A stretch of DNA of 16,929 nt from Subdoligranulum variabile (GTDB taxonomy: Bacteria; Bacillota; Clostridia; Oscillospirales; Ruminococcaceae). The position numbers and the translations under genes were made by a program. The notes under the pieces are model-generated. The model worked only from the letters and a program-made list of their open reading frames with translations. It had not been told where the DNA came from and did not search any database. Positions 16,158 through 16,929 of the stretch are shown piece after piece. The stretch lies in the NCBI GenBank assembly GCA_003343905.1, contig QAKI01000037.1, positions 1-16,929 of the forward strand, written 5' to 3'. How positions within the stretch are numbered: the first letter of the stretch is position 1; every line of letters starts with the position of its first letter.

Positions 16158-16165
16158 CAAAGGTA
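16158..16165 (-). promoter_or_regulatory. Bacteroidetes-type -7 promoter element (TACCTTTG)
   Basis: TACCTTTG on the minus strand matches the TAnnTTTG -7 consensus of the Bacteroidetes primary sigma factor and sits just upstream of the aptamer, so transcription would start at about 16150-16153. The -33 element is not obvious: the upstream region is an A-rich tract with no clear TTTG at 19-21 nt. It fits as the operon promoter because of its position. Confidence 0.6.
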
Positions 16166-16614
16166 ATCATTTTTTTTGATTGTTATACGAATCACATAAA
16201 AATATTCAACCGATTCGGGAATAGAAGCCTGTTATCCGAGGTCGTTTTTTGAGAACAGTACTCCTTCATAAATCCATATCTGGTCTTATCCGGTTTGCGC
16301 CCCCCCACATCGTCTTTTCTCTGTGTAAGTTATAGTTCATGTTTCTTTATCAGTTTCCGATAGACTTTAACACTCCGGATTCTCAATATTTTGATTTAAA
16401 ATGGTCTGTTTGTCATTCCCGATTCGGTTGTCGACAGGTTGATAATGCGGACGTGAGGTCGGTTGAGATAGTAACCATAAGTAAGATACTGCATATACGG
16501 TGATGCTCTACTCCTATGCAATTTCACAGTGCAGTTTATTGACCAGTTTCACCTCTGGCGAAAGGTTTAGAGAAACACGGAAGGGCTTATTAATCATTCT
16601 TCGTGAGCCCAACC
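16166..16614. other. A/T-rich intergenic region between the B12 operon and the mob gene
   Basis: No supported gene. It contains a run of seven C (16300-16306) and a 27-codon minus-strand frame (16597-16514, starting MINKPFRVSLNL) just after the mobA stop, which I do not recognise and treat as doubtful. In CTnDOT-like elements a relaxase gene (mobB) would be expected at this spot on the minus strand; I see no such gene. If the mobile element ends near the B12 operon, its boundary would be in this interval, but no clear direct repeats or attachment core were found by eye. Confidence 0.4.
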
Positions 16615-16929
16615 TTATATTCGCAACCATTCCTTAGCTTGTTTGGCAAGGTTCAGTATCTCGATACTAAGGGCTTTCAATTCCCTCGTACGCTGTTCCA
16701 ATGCGGCGATCTGATGCGGGATTGCAATGTTGGAGAAGTGCGCATTGATGACCTTTACGACCTGATTGTAGTTGTTGGCGAGTTTCTGAAACTGGAAATA
16801 AAAGTCGTTCAACCGGGCGACGAATTGTGTCTTCGAAGGGTCGCGTTTGATGATTATAAATTCCTCGCTAAATAGTCGTTTGACGATAAAACGGCTGCGG
16901 TTATGCTCCGATCCGGCTTTGCAGAGCAG
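16615..16929 (-). CDS. mobA: MobA-like mobilisation protein, C-terminal part (runs off the window)
   Basis: The frame is open from the window edge (16929) to the TAA at 16617-16615, giving 104 residues with the N-terminus outside the window. The visible part has RSRFIVKRLFSEEFIIIKRD, followed by FYFQFQKLANNYNQVVKVI and a C-terminal helix (ALEQRTRELKALSIEILNLA). This matches the pattern of MobA accessory proteins of Bacteroides conjugative transposons of the CTnDOT type (RFIVxRxF...FY.QF...NYNQVVK). These proteins help a relaxase nick oriT. The TTG at about 16812 is internal, so the true start is upstream. No relaxase follows within the window, which is unusual: either the element is truncated, the gene order is rearranged, or mobA is an orphan. 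Confidence 0.75.
   Translation of the reverse strand: MLCKAGSEHNRSRFIVKRLFSEEFIIIKRDPSKTQFVARLNDFYFQFQKLANNYNQVVKVINAHFSNIAIPHQIAALEQRTRELKALSIEILNLAKQAKEWLRI

Noticed and set aside
16154..16302. Inverted 8-mer GGCGCAAA/TTTGCGCC considered as attachment or insertion-site arms
   Set aside because: Only 8 bp; one copy overlaps the -7 promoter element, and no integrase or duplicated core was seen.
16514..16597. 27-codon frame after mobA (MINKPFRVSLNLSPEV) considered as a relaxase remnant
   Set aside because: The usual relaxase N-terminus is absent and the similarity to relaxase segments is too short to trust.
16603..16875. 90-codon plus-strand frame at the right edge
   Set aside because: It is antisense to the MobA-like frame, which carries clear family motifs and stays open to the window edge.

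Overview
The window looks like a Bacteroidales genome, probably an Alistipes-like gut commensal. The reasons are SPII lipoproteins with acidic residues after the lipobox cysteine, fimbrillin-like, DUF4988-like and BspA-type LRR domains, a TAnnTTTG-type promoter, A/T-rich instead of Shine-Dalgarno start regions, and a CTnDOT-type MobA. The genus is inferred from protein style and roughly 50-55% GC, not proven.

Layout. Positions 1-880 hold a structured inverted repeat, one small unrecognised plus-strand gene (95-460), a gene-poor stretch and two further long-armed inverted repeats; the last of these is the likely terminator of the minus-strand operon. From about 16165 down to 880 almost everything is one minus-strand transcription unit. 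In transcription order it has a Bacteroidetes-type promoter, a textbook cobalamin (B12) riboswitch (about 16155-15982), a roughly 285-nt leader with an intrinsic terminator, and then seven genes: a DUF4988-like coiled-coil lipoprotein; a 1404-aa lipoprotein with a fimbrillin-like domain and three LRR modules; a 764-aa lipoprotein with a fimbrillin-like domain, an Ig-like domain and a BtuG-type propeller; a 365-aa BtuG-like propeller; a 618-aa lipoprotein with Ig/PKD domains and a distinctive C-terminal domain; a 725-aa L-domain-like repeat lipoprotein; and a BtuB-like TonB-dependent receptor. Spacing tightens toward the distal end (gaps of 9 and 5 nt, then two 4-nt ATGA overlaps).

How it may work. 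BtuB-like receptors import cobamides across the outer membrane with TonB energy, and BtuG is a known surface lipoprotein that hands B12 to BtuB in Bacteroides. The riboswitch ties the whole set to cobalamin supply. The simplest reading is an enlarged surface apparatus for capturing corrinoids, in which several lipoproteins of unknown role (LRR, L-domain, DUF4988, Ig/PKD) are co-expressed with the BtuB/BtuG core. No inner-membrane BtuFCD genes are in the window.

At the right edge (16615-16929) lies the C-terminal part of a MobA-like mobilisation protein on the minus strand, with no recognisable relaxase gene after it. The B12 operon is therefore next to, or is cargo of, an integrative/conjugative or mobilisable element or its remnant. 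The 16166-16614 interval would contain any boundary, but I could not recognise attachment sites there.
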